A stretch of DNA of 64,000 bases. Origin: Exobasidium rhododendri (lineage: Eukaryota > Basidiomycota > Exobasidiomycetes > Exobasidiales > Exobasidiaceae). Positions 32,401-41,637 of this stretch are shown here, piece by piece (position 1 is the first letter of the stretch; every line of letters begins with the position of its first letter). Under the pieces are notes generated by a model. That model saw only the letters and a list, made by a program, of their open reading frames with translations, did not search any database and was not told where the DNA came from. Both the position numbers and the translations under genes were made by a program. The stretch lies in the NCBI GenBank assembly GCA_026210745.1, contig CP110632.1, positions 124,001-188,000 on the forward strand. The letters are read 5' to 3'.

Positions 32401-34196
32401 CCTCCAAGAAGAGCCAACTCGACGCGGACATGGCCACCCTCGCGACTATACTTCTCTCCAAGCGGGATGATCTTCTACAAGATCCAGGTTCAGTGCTGGA
32501 TCGACGCCTGACGTACGATCTCTTCTCCCGTACAGTAGATTACGGGGAGAAGTACCGTCGCATCTCGAAAGTGTATCTCGACACAAAGGGCACCGCAGCA
32601 TATGCGACCATTCCAAGCACCGACGATGTCGTCTCCACCGATCGGATCCACCACTCCCTCCCCTTTGCATCGGAGCACTTTGACAGTCTCGTCCATGTCG
32701 CTGGCCTGCTCGTCAACACTTCCACATGGCGAACATCCGAGACGATCTTCGTAGCGCACACCATCGATCGGATGCGGCTGAAGATCGAGAGCATTGCAAA
32801 GCCAAGATCAGAGTCCGGCGCTCTTGCTTTGGCGTCGTATGATGAGACGCTCCAGGAAGCGAACGTCTCCGTCTTTGTCTTTGACGAACATGATCGGGTC
32901 TACATTGCACTGCAGGGGCTCACGTTCAAGCGAATGCCAGCAAAGACGTTGACAAGTATCATGTCCAGCAGAAGACCATCCACGACGGCGTTGTACACTC
33001 CGGACCAGGGCGGCATGTCCACCTCCGAGCAGACGTCCCTCACCCAAACAATCGGAGAGGCAGTCGCTCGAGCCGTCGATCTCAAGTCTGTGCAGGGCGA
33101 TGACGATGTGAGTGGGATGAGAGGGAGAGAGAGAGTCTCTAGCGACGCCTATACTAACTTGGCCCTCCTCTTCTTCAGCTCGAGGCACTCGGACTTGACT
33201 CGATCTCGTCGCTGGATCTTGTGGCAGAGCTCAGGGAAGTCACGGGGCAGCGACTGCCACTCGACTTTGCCCTTACGCACAAGACGCTGGGAGAGATGGT
33301 GGAGACGCTGGTGCCGGAGAATCTTAGCTCCGAGACAAGCTCGCCTCTTTCGAGCAGCATAACATGCAGCAACGTCGACACCGCAGACAGCACGCCGCCC
33401 AACGAGGCAGACGAACTGCTCAGCGATCCCTCCGACTGCACCGTTCAGCTGCAAAGCGGGCCTGGTTCGCCTCTCGTCCTGATCCACGAGTGAGTATGCA
33501 TCCGACTGGCTTTGATATGATCACTGTGACTCATCGCCCCTCCATCCCTTCCACAGCGGCGGAGGTACAAGCATACCCTATCGTAGCATCGGTCAACTTG
33601 ACCGCCCTGTGTTTGCCATCCAGAATCCCGGCTTCTTGCAAGGGAAGGGGATCGGCACCATGGAAGAGGTCATCAAGCGTTACCTACCTTTTGTCTCCGA
33701 AGTGGCTGCAAAGTATGGCAAGGTGACCCTCGGCGGCTGGTCCTTGGGCGGCGTGGTGGCGTACGAAATGGCAGCAAAGGCGAGCGAGCTAGTCTCCTCT
33801 GTCTTGATGATCGATCCCCCGCCTCCCAGTGCCCCACCCCTGCATCGTCAAGCGGTGGAAGACGTGCTCTCAGATCAGAACAGCATCACCAAAGACCTCG
33901 TTATGACGCAGTTCAGCAAGAATTCTCAGGTGCTCGTGGACTACAAGCCTTCGCCATCCTCATTCCTCCTACCTGTCGTCATCATCCAGGCCATCGAGGC
34001 CTGGTCGTGCAGCAGTGCAGAGGTCGTCGCAGCCCACCCCTGGCTGTGTAGGCGGGACCAAAAGGAATCCGAATGGGCGAGCCTTCTCGGATGCAAAGTA
34101 ATTCCCACCAAGGGAAATCACTTTGAGCTCTTCGACAAGGACCATCGCATCACAACGACTGATACGATCGCACAAGCGCTCACTCGCTTCCGCTAA
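29427..34196 (+). CDS. Non-reducing polyketide synthase lacking SAT (KS-MAT-PT-ACP-TE)
   Basis: Three exons (29427-33107, 33179-33489, 33557-34196) encode 1543 aa. Domains in order: KS about 10-430 with Cys185 (DSGCASS), His324 (EAHGPGT) and His360 (GNVGHSE); MAT about 540-850 with Ser618 (AHSFGEY); product template about 892-1180 with His908 (DGHTVGG) and Asp1086 (FDSLVHVAG); one ACP about 1195-1270 with phosphopantetheine Ser1235 (LGLDSISS); thioesterase about 1324-1543 with HDGGGT and Ser1393 (GWSLGG). No reducing domains, so an aromatic product is expected. The protein starts at KS with only about ten residues before it, so the usual N-terminal SAT is missing; a SAT-like gene lies divergently 611 bases away. 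KS His-1 is in EAHGPGT rather than EAHGTGT. The first intron interrupts the ACP just before its Ser motif. Confidence 0.92.
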
Positions 34197-34316
34197 TGTG
34201 TAAAGTATAGTATTGTAAAGTAGCATTGCATTAATAGGAAGCACTCGGTCTTGAGAACGAAGCTTCATTTAAGGGACTTCAATACTAGGACTGGCCTGTG
34301 TGGTAGGTGTTGTACT

Positions 34317-34808
34317 TCAGACGGGTGTAGCGGAGAAGAGTGCCGTCATTGCCGCTACGATCATGACAGCTTTGATCGGTCTGGCGTGTCGACTTGTCAG
34401 GTTGTAGTCGTTGTAGAGAGCGACTCCAAAGAGGAGAGCGATCTGCAAAGAGATAAACGATGTGACGCTCAGCTGAAAGGGAGACAGAGGCGCAAGAAGA
34501 CTGTGTGCTCTATGAATAGATCGATGGCATGGAGTGGATGAAGAAGATAAGCCACTTTTCCAGTCACGCCTGTCCCAGACACACTTGAGGCCAGTAAACG
34601 AGATGCCATACGAAGTGACAAAGATGGTCCAGTCGAGAAATACATGGAGCTTCGTGGGTGTGACGTGGATGCTGGCAGCGGATGCAGAACAGCGATCGAT
34701 AGGCGCAATTATAGATGGATGCATGAGCTTGTTGCCTCTGCTGATGATGTTGCTGCTTCGGCTGCTTTCGTAGTAGGTGGGCAAGAGAGCGTAGTCGGTG
34801 TTGGACAT
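34317..34808 (-). CDS. Small hypothetical membrane protein
   Basis: Minus-strand frame of 163 aa between the PKS and the thioesterase. The hydrophobic stretches are KLHVFLDWTIFVTSYGISF, FISLQIALLFGVAL and IKAVMIVAAMTALF. The middle (CHRSIHRAHSLLAPLSP) is Ser/His-rich and could be an unspliced intron, but no in-frame donor/acceptor pair was found. I recognise no family. It is supported mainly by its length, hydrophobic pattern and place in the cluster, so I am only moderately sure it is real. Confidence 0.4.
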   Translation of the reverse strand: MSNTDYALLPTYYESSRSSNIISRGNKLMHPSIIAPIDRCSASAASIHVTPTKLHVFLDWTIFVTSYGISFTGLKCVWDRRDWKSGLSSSSTPCHRSIHRAHSLLAPLSPFQLSVTSFISLQIALLFGVALYNDYNLTSRHARPIKAVMIVAAMTALFSATPV

Positions 34809-35140
34809 CGTGACTATGCTTGCAGTCGCTTGTTTCTGTTTTGAGTGATTGATCGTGCTCTAGGAAAGAGCCCCAATGGACGTGTATAATAGTGAGACCG
34901 CCCAAGCTCGTGCGACCAATCCGGCCTCCACAGCTTCGGACTCTTATACTTTTGACAATTGCGCTTGTAGTAAATCTGAGCTGCTGCTGTGATGAATGCA
35001 AACAAGACTCGGTGCGGTCTGGACTTGCTCACTTCATCGCTGTGGCGCTCACTGCCTTCTCCTTGTGCGTCTATGAATCTATAGACACCCCCCCTTGAGC
35101 CCCCTGATACGGCACAACAAACCTCCGGATGCAAAAGCTG
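34809..35140. other. Short intergenic region
   Basis: About 330 bases upstream of the small membrane protein and downstream of the thioesterase gene. No supported gene. Confidence 0.5.
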
Positions 35141-36229
35141 CTACAGCCTCGCGGTGCTCTTCTTCGGCCGTGCTATGCATTGCTGCGTGACAGAGGCGAT
35201 CAGCTTCCCGTCCAGATTCCACACCAGTGCCTCGTTGAATGTTCTCTCTCGACTGGCGCAGAATGTCCTGATCTCTCTCAAGTGATAGTCGCGGTAGAAG
35301 TCCAGCTCGTCCTCGTGGAAGCGCACGGCAAAGTCGAGTGTGGAGCATGCACCTGCGTCTTGCAGTCGGAGGCCATGCTCGACCAACGGATAAAAGGCGA
35401 TCGCACCATCGATCAGAAAGGCGAGGTAAGACGCTTGCAAGGCATACTCGCTCATCGGCAGGCTCCCATCGGCGGGACTGCTGCTGCTTAGCGTAGGCGT
35501 CAGCGTGTCCTTTGCCTTGAAGTAGTCTGCATTGCGTCGCTGTGTCACGTCGGGCGTAGCGAGCTGGTAGGGTGTGTCCGTCCTCTTCATCACGCCGTAC
35601 ACAGTCTCATGGAGGATGTCGCCCTTGACAATCTTTGAAAGCGTCACCTTGCTGCTCAGTGTAAAAGACCGCTCGAATTCGTCCTTGATGGTCAGCGGTA
35701 TCTCCCCGCTCTCCATTCTAGCGCCTAGATCGTACTTGAGCTCGCTGTGTTCCTCTGGTGGTGTGTACTTTCTCGTCGGAGGCAGGGAAAAGGACATCGG
35801 CAGCCTCGACTCGTTGTGAAAGGGTCCTGCCTCGGCTGTCTTGCGTGTAAAGTCGACGGTCATCGATAGGCACTTGCGCATCTTTCCATCAAAGTCCTGG
35901 CTGCCGACGATGAAGCGTGTCGCAAACGATCGCGTGTCCCGTAGAGAGACGACTGTGTAGTGAACGACTCTGTCCAGCGCAGTAGGTCCCAGGAAGAGGC
36001 CCATAGCGGAGTATATGGCCCAGGATGATCTGCTGTTGTCTGCTGAGTCGGGGAGGGAGTGGAACGCGGCCTGTACAGCGACGGCGCTCGTGAAGCCGCC
36101 ATATGCAATCACGAGGGCGTTTCCCATCTTGACCGGCTTGCTGACAGTCTCATACACGAGAGGCTCCTGCGAGACCTGGCGAAGTCGCATCAGATCCTGA
36201 AAGAACGACGACGACGACATGGGGTGCAA
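35141..36229 (-). CDS. Acyl-CoA thioesterase II-like (double hotdog, TesB/ACOT8 type)
   Basis: Intronless minus-strand gene, up to 362 aa. The thioesterase II pattern is present: YGGFTSAVAVQAAFHSL (helix region of the first hotdog), VVHYTVVSLRDTRSFATR with RSFATR as a strong family mark, and a second hotdog with TLDFAVRFHEDELDFYRDY and DGKLIASVTQQCIA near the end. Family members hydrolyse acyl-CoA, often in peroxisomes; the C-terminus here (TARL) is not a canonical SKL but its last two residues are close. A TATA element lies only about 36 bases upstream of the first ATG, so the second ATG at 36220 (MSSSSFFQDL) may be the real start. It sits beside the PKS and may supply or remove acyl-CoA starters, which is inference. 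Confidence 0.8.
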   Translation of the reverse strand: MHPMSSSSFFQDLMRLRQVSQEPLVYETVSKPVKMGNALVIAYGGFTSAVAVQAAFHSLPDSADNSRSSWAIYSAMGLFLGPTALDRVVHYTVVSLRDTRSFATRFIVGSQDFDGKMRKCLSMTVDFTRKTAEAGPFHNESRLPMSFSLPPTRKYTPPEEHSELKYDLGARMESGEIPLTIKDEFERSFTLSSKVTLSKIVKGDILHETVYGVMKRTDTPYQLATPDVTQRRNADYFKAKDTLTPTLSSSSPADGSLPMSEYALQASYLAFLIDGAIAFYPLVEHGLRLQDAGACSTLDFAVRFHEDELDFYRDYHLREIRTFCASRERTFNEALVWNLDGKLIASVTQQCIARPKKSTARL

Positions 36230-36581
36230 TGAACGGGGGCAGTACCTTGGGCGAGGGAGGAAGCTTTATATGGCAGTATGTAGTTAAAAGTGTCGCGTCC
36301 GAGTGGCTTTTCCGGCTACGTTTCATACCCGACCACACGACTGGTTGCTTTCTCATGAAGGCGTAGGATTAGACGCCCTGATCTATCACTATGATGGCCC
36401 AACACTACAGTCCGCGCGACTGCTCTCGGTCCACGCATGGTCTGATCTCGCTCTCCGTTTCGCTCTGGATGGGGCGGCGTCTGTAAAGGGAGGGCCCTGA
36501 ATGCGCACTGAAGGATGCAATGGGAAGTAGGAGAGCGCAGGCTTTGTGATCTCCTCTTCACACAGTCACTCAAGCTAAGCG
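36230..36581. other. Divergent promoter region between thioesterase and secreted family gene A
   Basis: About 350 bases. It carries the TATA element of the minus-strand thioesterase. Nothing else supported. Confidence 0.5.
36265..36270 (-). promoter_or_regulatory. TATA box of the thioesterase gene
   Basis: TATAAA on the minus strand, 36 bases from the first ATG (36229) and 45 from the second (36220), implying a very short leader. Confidence 0.5.
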
Positions 36582-37445
36582 ATGCCCGACTTCAAGAGCG
36601 CACTCTTCATCTTGCACACCCTCCTGGCTGTCATTGTGTGAGTGGGTCGTGCCATGAAAGCTGCAAGTCAGCCCTCCCAGACTGACTTCTTATCTTTGTG
36701 CTACAGTGGAAATGCCTGTGCGATGCGACCTGCTCATCGGCAACAGGGAAGCGCATCCCACTACGTCGAGGTGAACGGACACCACGACAATCCTCTCCGT
36801 GGGGCTGTATATGAAGCAGGATACGTTGATGGCGCTCACCAGGACATCGACCTGAACGCTGATGATGTGGCATACATGGAAGACTTGCCCGTCAGAGGGT
36901 ATCGCAGGCCATACCGTCCTGTGCAAGTGCGGCAACAGGAGGTTCACACAGGAGGAAGAAGGACACTGACACTCGACTCGAGCAACAGGTGGAAGAACTT
37001 CAAGATACGAAGTCAGTATAATCTGCTCCAGACGGAGGCACTCGCCCGCTCGATCATCAATGAAAATGCTGACAGGCTGAACAATCATGGCTGGAGAATG
37101 AGGCAGAGGCAAGCACACGATTGGGCCGGCTCCGTCCACTGGAACACATCATCAGACCTGCCACGGCAAAGACTAGATTCAGCGAGACAGTATTCCGAGG
37201 CTGAGCACTACATGAATCACTTTGAAGCACTCGAGGACTGGCCTAGACACGCGGCTGCCACAAAACACAGGGACTACAGTTTTGCAGCCATCAACATGGC
37301 TAAAGTGGGTGTCTACCGTCCGTCCTTGGGAACGTTTGGCCATCAGGATGTCATTAGGGAGCACGAGCATCATCTAGAGCGTGCCAAGAAAGCGCACGAG
37401 CTGAAAGAGATGCAATTCCCGAGCAAGGACAGGCCCGAGTGGTGA
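36582..37445 (+). CDS. Secreted protein, member A of an unrecognised four-gene family
   Basis: Two exons (36582-36637 and 36707-37445), 264 aa. Exon 1 encodes a signal peptide that ends across the intron (LHTLLAVIVGNACA); the intron is in phase 2. The mature protein shares three blocks with genes at 37713, 41638 and the right edge: block 1 RRTLTLDSSNRWKNFKIRS followed by QYNLLQTEALAR, block 2 DWPRHAAATKHRDYSFAAINMA, read as PRHAAATKHxxY-x3-A-x2-MA, and block 3 AKKAHELKEMQFPS ending in EW. The segment between blocks 1 and 2 varies. There are almost no cysteines after the signal, and His, Arg and Gln are abundant. I know no named domain. Tandem copies and secretion suggest effector or surface roles (inference). 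Confidence 0.82.
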
Positions 37446-37712
37446 GACGTGGTCCATCCTCGCGGTGCTCTTTCTGTACACCTCACTGTTCAACTGTCCT
37501 ATCACTGCTATGGATGACAATGAATCAGTCTGACGAGGTACGGCATCGCAGGAACTTCGGTCGAAGCTCGCCCTTCTTCTGCTTGCGACGTCGGCGTTGC
37601 ACCCCCTGCAGGAAGACGGCAAGATCTTGCACCTCATATAGAGCGGTCTTGTAAATGCGTATCTTCCTCTTCCTCTCATTCCTTTCATCACACATACCTT
37701 CCTGCAACAAAG

Positions 37713-38585
37713 ATGGCCATTCACCAAAGAAGTGGAAAGTGTCTTTTTCTTCCTGTCGTCGTCGCCGTGTTGTGCTGTCTGTGAGTATTTTGTGCTCGTC
37801 CATCACGGAGAATGGTGTCTCACCTCACTACCCCTTCTATTGCTAGCATTGGATCGTATGCCATGCCTCCTCGCCCTCGACCGCGTCCTGTTCCTCGAGC
37901 ATCGAACACCGAGTACGTCGCTGTGAACTCCTACGACGACAATCTACGACTGATCAACGGCGCAGTATACGAAGGAAGCCCATACGAAGAGCCTGACACT
38001 GGTCCCCACTTTGAAGATCTGCCCAACGTGCATCCCGTCAGCAATCACCCGCCTGTGAGACTCCTCCCGGGCGAAGGCAAAGACGGAAGACGGAGATTGA
38101 CAAAGGCGTCCAAGGATCAGTACAAGGACTTTAAGCTGCGCAGTCAGTATCACCTCCTCGAAACGGAAGCGCTCGCCCGTGCGTATGTCGCCAAGAATGC
38201 AGCAAGACTGGAGAAGGTCTGCAAGAAGGCAATTCAAAAGGGCGAGCCCATTCCTCAACCGCAACTAACTCTTAGATCGCTGTCCCTTCAAACGAAAGAG
38301 TACGAATCGTACCTGCTCCGAGATGAAGCCAGACACTACGAGCGGGAGTTTGCTGCGATTCAAGATCGACCTCGACATGCTGCTGCAACAAAACATCACG
38401 AGTACATCGATAATGCACAGAAGATGGCCACACCACGCCTCCTCTCGGATTTCATGGGAGAAGAATCCTACGGCAACGCGCACGAAAGCCTGTTGGATGC
38501 GCACGAGACGTACCTCAACCGCGCCAAACAAGCGCACACTCGCAAAGAGGAGAGGTATCCCAGCAGAAGCCCAACCGCGTGGTAG
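37713..38585 (+). CDS. Secreted protein, member B of the four-gene family
   Basis: Two exons (37713-37780 and 37847-38585), 268 aa. Exon 1 encodes a hydrophobic leader (LFLPVVVAVLCCL), and the intron is again phase 2 right at the end of the leader. A Pro/Arg-rich stretch (PPRPRPRPVPR) follows, then EYVAVNSYDDN, also seen as HYVEVNGHHDN in member A. Block 1 is RRRLTKASKDQYKDFKLRS, block 2 RPRHAAATKHHEYIDNAQKMA, block 3 AKQAHTRKEERYPS ending in TAW. Exon 2 has the same length (739 nt) as exon 2 of member A, consistent with a recent tandem duplication. The spacing from member A is 267 bases. Confidence 0.83.
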
Positions 38586-38796
38586 GCAGAAGATTCTTGA
38601 GAGACCTTAGCCACACTAGGTTGTGTTGGAAGGGGGGAGGAATTCAAAGGGAAACATGAAATTTGCACGGACGGGAAGGGAAGGAGGATACACTGGAAGA
38701 GAGAAGCAGCAGTAGACAAAGAAGAAACGCAGAACACTGAGAAGAACACATGGAGGAAGTCCGAGAGAGAGAAACATTCTTGAGGACCAGTGCGAC

Positions 38797-39882
38797 TCAT
38801 GAGCACACATTTTGCCAAGTGCAGGTGATGCCCGCGCAGGAAGGGTCGCTATTCTCGAGCAATACGCAGTCTGCCGGATCGCTGTAGTCGTTGATGTTAC
38901 CGATGCAGTACGCACCCGACGCTGAACAAGCTGGGCCATTGGCTACATTGCCGTTGTTGGGCAAGTAGCATCCTACAGCACAGACGTCATCTTTACCCCT
39001 GTCAGGACCGACTTGAACGCTTCTCTTCTTTCGTCTACCAGTGTTCAAATCGACTGAACCATCGTCGTAGTCTACGGATCCGTTCGCACAATTGGCGTCA
39101 TCGGTAGCGTATGAGTCTGAACCGGAGAATGTCGAACCTGCCACCATCTCAAAGTCGCCCTCCATGATGACATTTCCCACGTCGCCTCCCACATTGATTT
39201 CCAAACACTCGGCAAACTGACGGTTCGCATGTTCTTCATTGTTAAAGAGATTCGCCACTCCTTTCTCCAAGCCATCAGCATCCTTGCCCAAATCAACTTC
39301 GTCTGGAATATTATCATCGTACCAGCTCCACCCTGCTGTGTAGCCCGAGTTGCTCTCGTCGACCGGTGCCTCTTGTCGCTTGGAAAGTACCAGGTGAGGG
39401 TTGTGATGTGCTTTGACGTGGTGCTTGAGTCTTCCCTGCGTCGTGTTCGCTTTGTGGTAGTAGAGAAACGTGTGGTTCACATAGCCATTCCCCTTGTACG
39501 CGAGCATCAAGGGCGAACCGACGTGGGCTTGCGACATACATTGCAAGGTGCTGGTGCTATTCCAGCATTCGTTCAGGTCTGCGTTCAGAGTCATGCCGTG
39601 TTTCTCAACAATGTTCGAGATAAAACCTGCGATGAGTGCCGCTATCCCCCCCATCATCAGTGATGCTAGTCCCACAAGGCAGGCACCTCCTTGTACGACT
39701 GCGGATATGGGAGCGGCCAATGTGCTGCAAACTACCCCTGTCGCAGTACCGATCGAGCCTAGGCCTCCCAGCGCAAGATTGGTGTTCACTGCAAGTGTCG
39801 TCGCTGTCAATGCGATGAGGAGCAACAGAGTCGTTCGAAAGAGACCTCTGCTCAAGTTGACAATCCTTTGATTAGCATCCAT
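38797..39882 (-). CDS. Membrane-anchored or secreted precursor with Kex2-type sites and a Cys-rich C-terminus
   Basis: Minus-strand gene, 361 aa. Two hydrophobic segments near the N-terminus (TTLLLLIALTATTLAV and a longer Gly/Ala-rich one at about 45-95) precede a soluble region. Dibasic sites occur at SKRQ (about residue 172) and in GRRKKRS (about 290), the kind cut by Kex2. The part after the second site has eight or more cysteines (VCAVGC, ACSASGAYC, DCVLL, SCAGITC, NVC). I recognise no family. The order of hydrophobic leader, Kex2 sites and Cys-rich end resembles processed secreted precursors, including some fungal killer-type preproteins, but I see no motif that would prove this. A second ATG-initiated frame (39852-40034) overlaps its start on the same strand. 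Confidence 0.62.
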   Translation of the reverse strand: MDANQRIVNLSRGLFRTTLLLLIALTATTLAVNTNLALGGLGSIGTATGVVCSTLAAPISAVVQGGACLVGLASLMMGGIAALIAGFISNIVEKHGMTLNADLNECWNSTSTLQCMSQAHVGSPLMLAYKGNGYVNHTFLYYHKANTTQGRLKHHVKAHHNPHLVLSKRQEAPVDESNSGYTAGWSWYDDNIPDEVDLGKDADGLEKGVANLFNNEEHANRQFAECLEINVGGDVGNVIMEGDFEMVAGSTFSGSDSYATDDANCANGSVDYDDGSVDLNTGRRKKRSVQVGPDRGKDDVCAVGCYLPNNGNVANGPACSASGAYCIGNINDYSDPADCVLLENSDPSCAGITCTWQNVCS

Positions 39883-40034
39883 ATTCCTAAGATGTACACC
39901 GCAAGCAGTAGGAGAATAATCAGAGATCCTTCAATGGTGAGCTGTTGTGGTCGCTCGTTGGAAGGCTGCCACGAGTTCAGAATGGACTGGCCAATCTCTG
40001 CTGCTTTCTCTGCTCTGAATGATTCACCTTCCAT
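39852..40034 (-). CDS. Overlapping upstream frame, small single-pass membrane peptide
   Basis: 60-aa frame on the minus strand, one frame shifted from and overlapping the start of the 361-aa gene by 31 bases. It encodes a hydrophilic half and one strong membrane segment (GSLIILLLLAVYILGIWMLI). The TATA element lies upstream of this ATG, so a transcript from it would present this ATG first. It may be an upstream open frame, a separate micro-protein in a two-cistron mRNA, or part of a first exon whose splice sites I could not find. Confidence 0.4.
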   Translation of the reverse strand: MEGESFRAEKAAEIGQSILNSWQPSNERPQQLTIEGSLIILLLLAVYILGIWMLIKGLST

Positions 40035-41637
40035 CGAGTTGTTGCGAGATAGACCTTTGCACTAACCAAGAGGAGGCTAGGTAGCAGTCTGATGTAGCGA
40101 AGGAGATGTGTGTGTGTGGGAAGAGGAAGATGGGGGGAAGGAGGGATTAATTCTGCCTCTTATATATCCAACAAAAGGTGACTGTGTTCCAATAGACCGG
40201 TCCCATGCAATCCTATCGACCGTCAGACTTGATCCACTCCCCTGGAAGAGGTGGGCAAGACACCGGAGAAACTTTCGAACAGCGTTTGTGAGCACTATGA
40301 GACTGTCACCTCGACAACCACTACTCTCCCGAGGCAGTCAAACCTTTTTGCGCTTCAGCTCAGTTCATGTGCCTCTCTGCATCCGTCTCTGTGTCCGGTG
40401 GAAGAGGAGTCAGCTTCTCCAGCAACATCTGCGACGAGCACATCCCTCTCACCTTGTACAAGCAGCATCTCTCCTATCAAGTTTTGCTGAATTTTGCGCT
40501 AAATCTCGAGGTGATCAGGAAGTTCTCCGAATAAGGACCTTGAGTTGGGAGATAAGGATTCTTCGCGCTTGGCTACCGGGGTCTTCTGGAACAGCAACCC
40601 CCCTTCAGCGGTAAGGTTGGTGTGTGACTCTTCATGTGCCGGTACACGCAGAGCAAACTCTTCCATGTGGTTCCGTCGATGGAAGGGACTTGCTTGACGG
40701 TCTTGCGAGGAATTATTAGTGCGAGAGGAGACCGTCCACATTACGATACATCATTCGCCACATCCTTCCTCCCCCCTCCCCCCGGATCTCCATGTCTCAC
40801 GAGACACTCTTCTGGTAAGAAATTACTTCCCTATGACACCGGATGTTTGAAGAAAACTTTCCGAAATCATGTTTGCATGTGGATGAAGATTAAGCGAAGG
40901 CAAAATAAAGTTTGAGGCGATGTATCAGTCGTTTAGTAACGATCCACACGTCCGACACGGCTAAATTGCGGTGCATCGCATGGAACATCGAACTAGATCT
41001 GTCAGTCAATCACGATGTACCACTGATCGATGACGTCGTCTCCCTACAGCGGCACACACTCCGAATAAGGACCGAGAACCTAACGTCGCTCGTTCGGCAC
41101 AGCGATAAAAGAAAGTCAGATGAGGACGTATGGCACTATGACGACACCTTTATATGACCTCAAGACCCTTTATCGACGAGCAGCTGCAGAGAAGCCACCA
41201 CGAGTGCATCAAGCAACGCACTGAACACACACTCAATGATGTACACCCAATGATGTACACTCAAAGAGGAGCGCTCCTGTAGTAAGACTCCGACAGCGTA
41301 ACATTGATGTCGGGGGTCCTCGTCCTTGGTGTGATGCTGAATTCTACGACGCCACCCTCTACCTCTTCTTCTCATTGATGCTTTGCTTCCATTGCGTACG
41401 GCCAATGCCAGCTAGCCATGGTTCTTTCATCTCTGTCAGATCAAGTTTTGCTTGGTCGACTTCTGCCTCGATACGACTGCTCGATGAGGGCGCTGTAGAG
41501 AGGGGCGGTGCATTCCTCAATTTTCTTGGGGGCGCATTTTCCTGCGATGGCGAGTCTCACAAAGGAGCAGTGGACTGGCTCTTAGACTACCTCTTCCATC
41601 CTCGCCATCCACCCACTTAACTTTTCCACAACACAAG
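40035..41637. other. Gene-poor region between the precursor gene and family member C
   Basis: About 1.6 kb with the promoter of the minus-strand precursor on the left and the leader of family member C on the right. Frames of up to 168 codons occur but look like non-coding sequence read by chance. A short direct repeat (AATGATGTACAC, twice near 41236-41261) is present. Confidence 0.5.
40161..40167 (-). promoter_or_regulatory. TATA box of the Kex2-site precursor gene
   Basis: ATATATA on the minus strand, about 127 bases before the ATG at 40034 and 279 before the ATG at 39882. This places the short membrane frame inside the predicted transcript. Confidence 0.45.

Noticed and set aside
38797..39882. 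Firm call of a killer-toxin-type precursor
   Set aside because: Only the general layout (hydrophobic leader, dibasic sites, Cys-rich end) fits; no diagnostic motif is visible, so I leave it as an unrecognised precursor.
40108..40614. 168-codon plus-strand frame in the gene-poor region
   Set aside because: Overlaps the promoter of the minus-strand precursor and has a random-looking composition rich in Arg, Leu and Ser.
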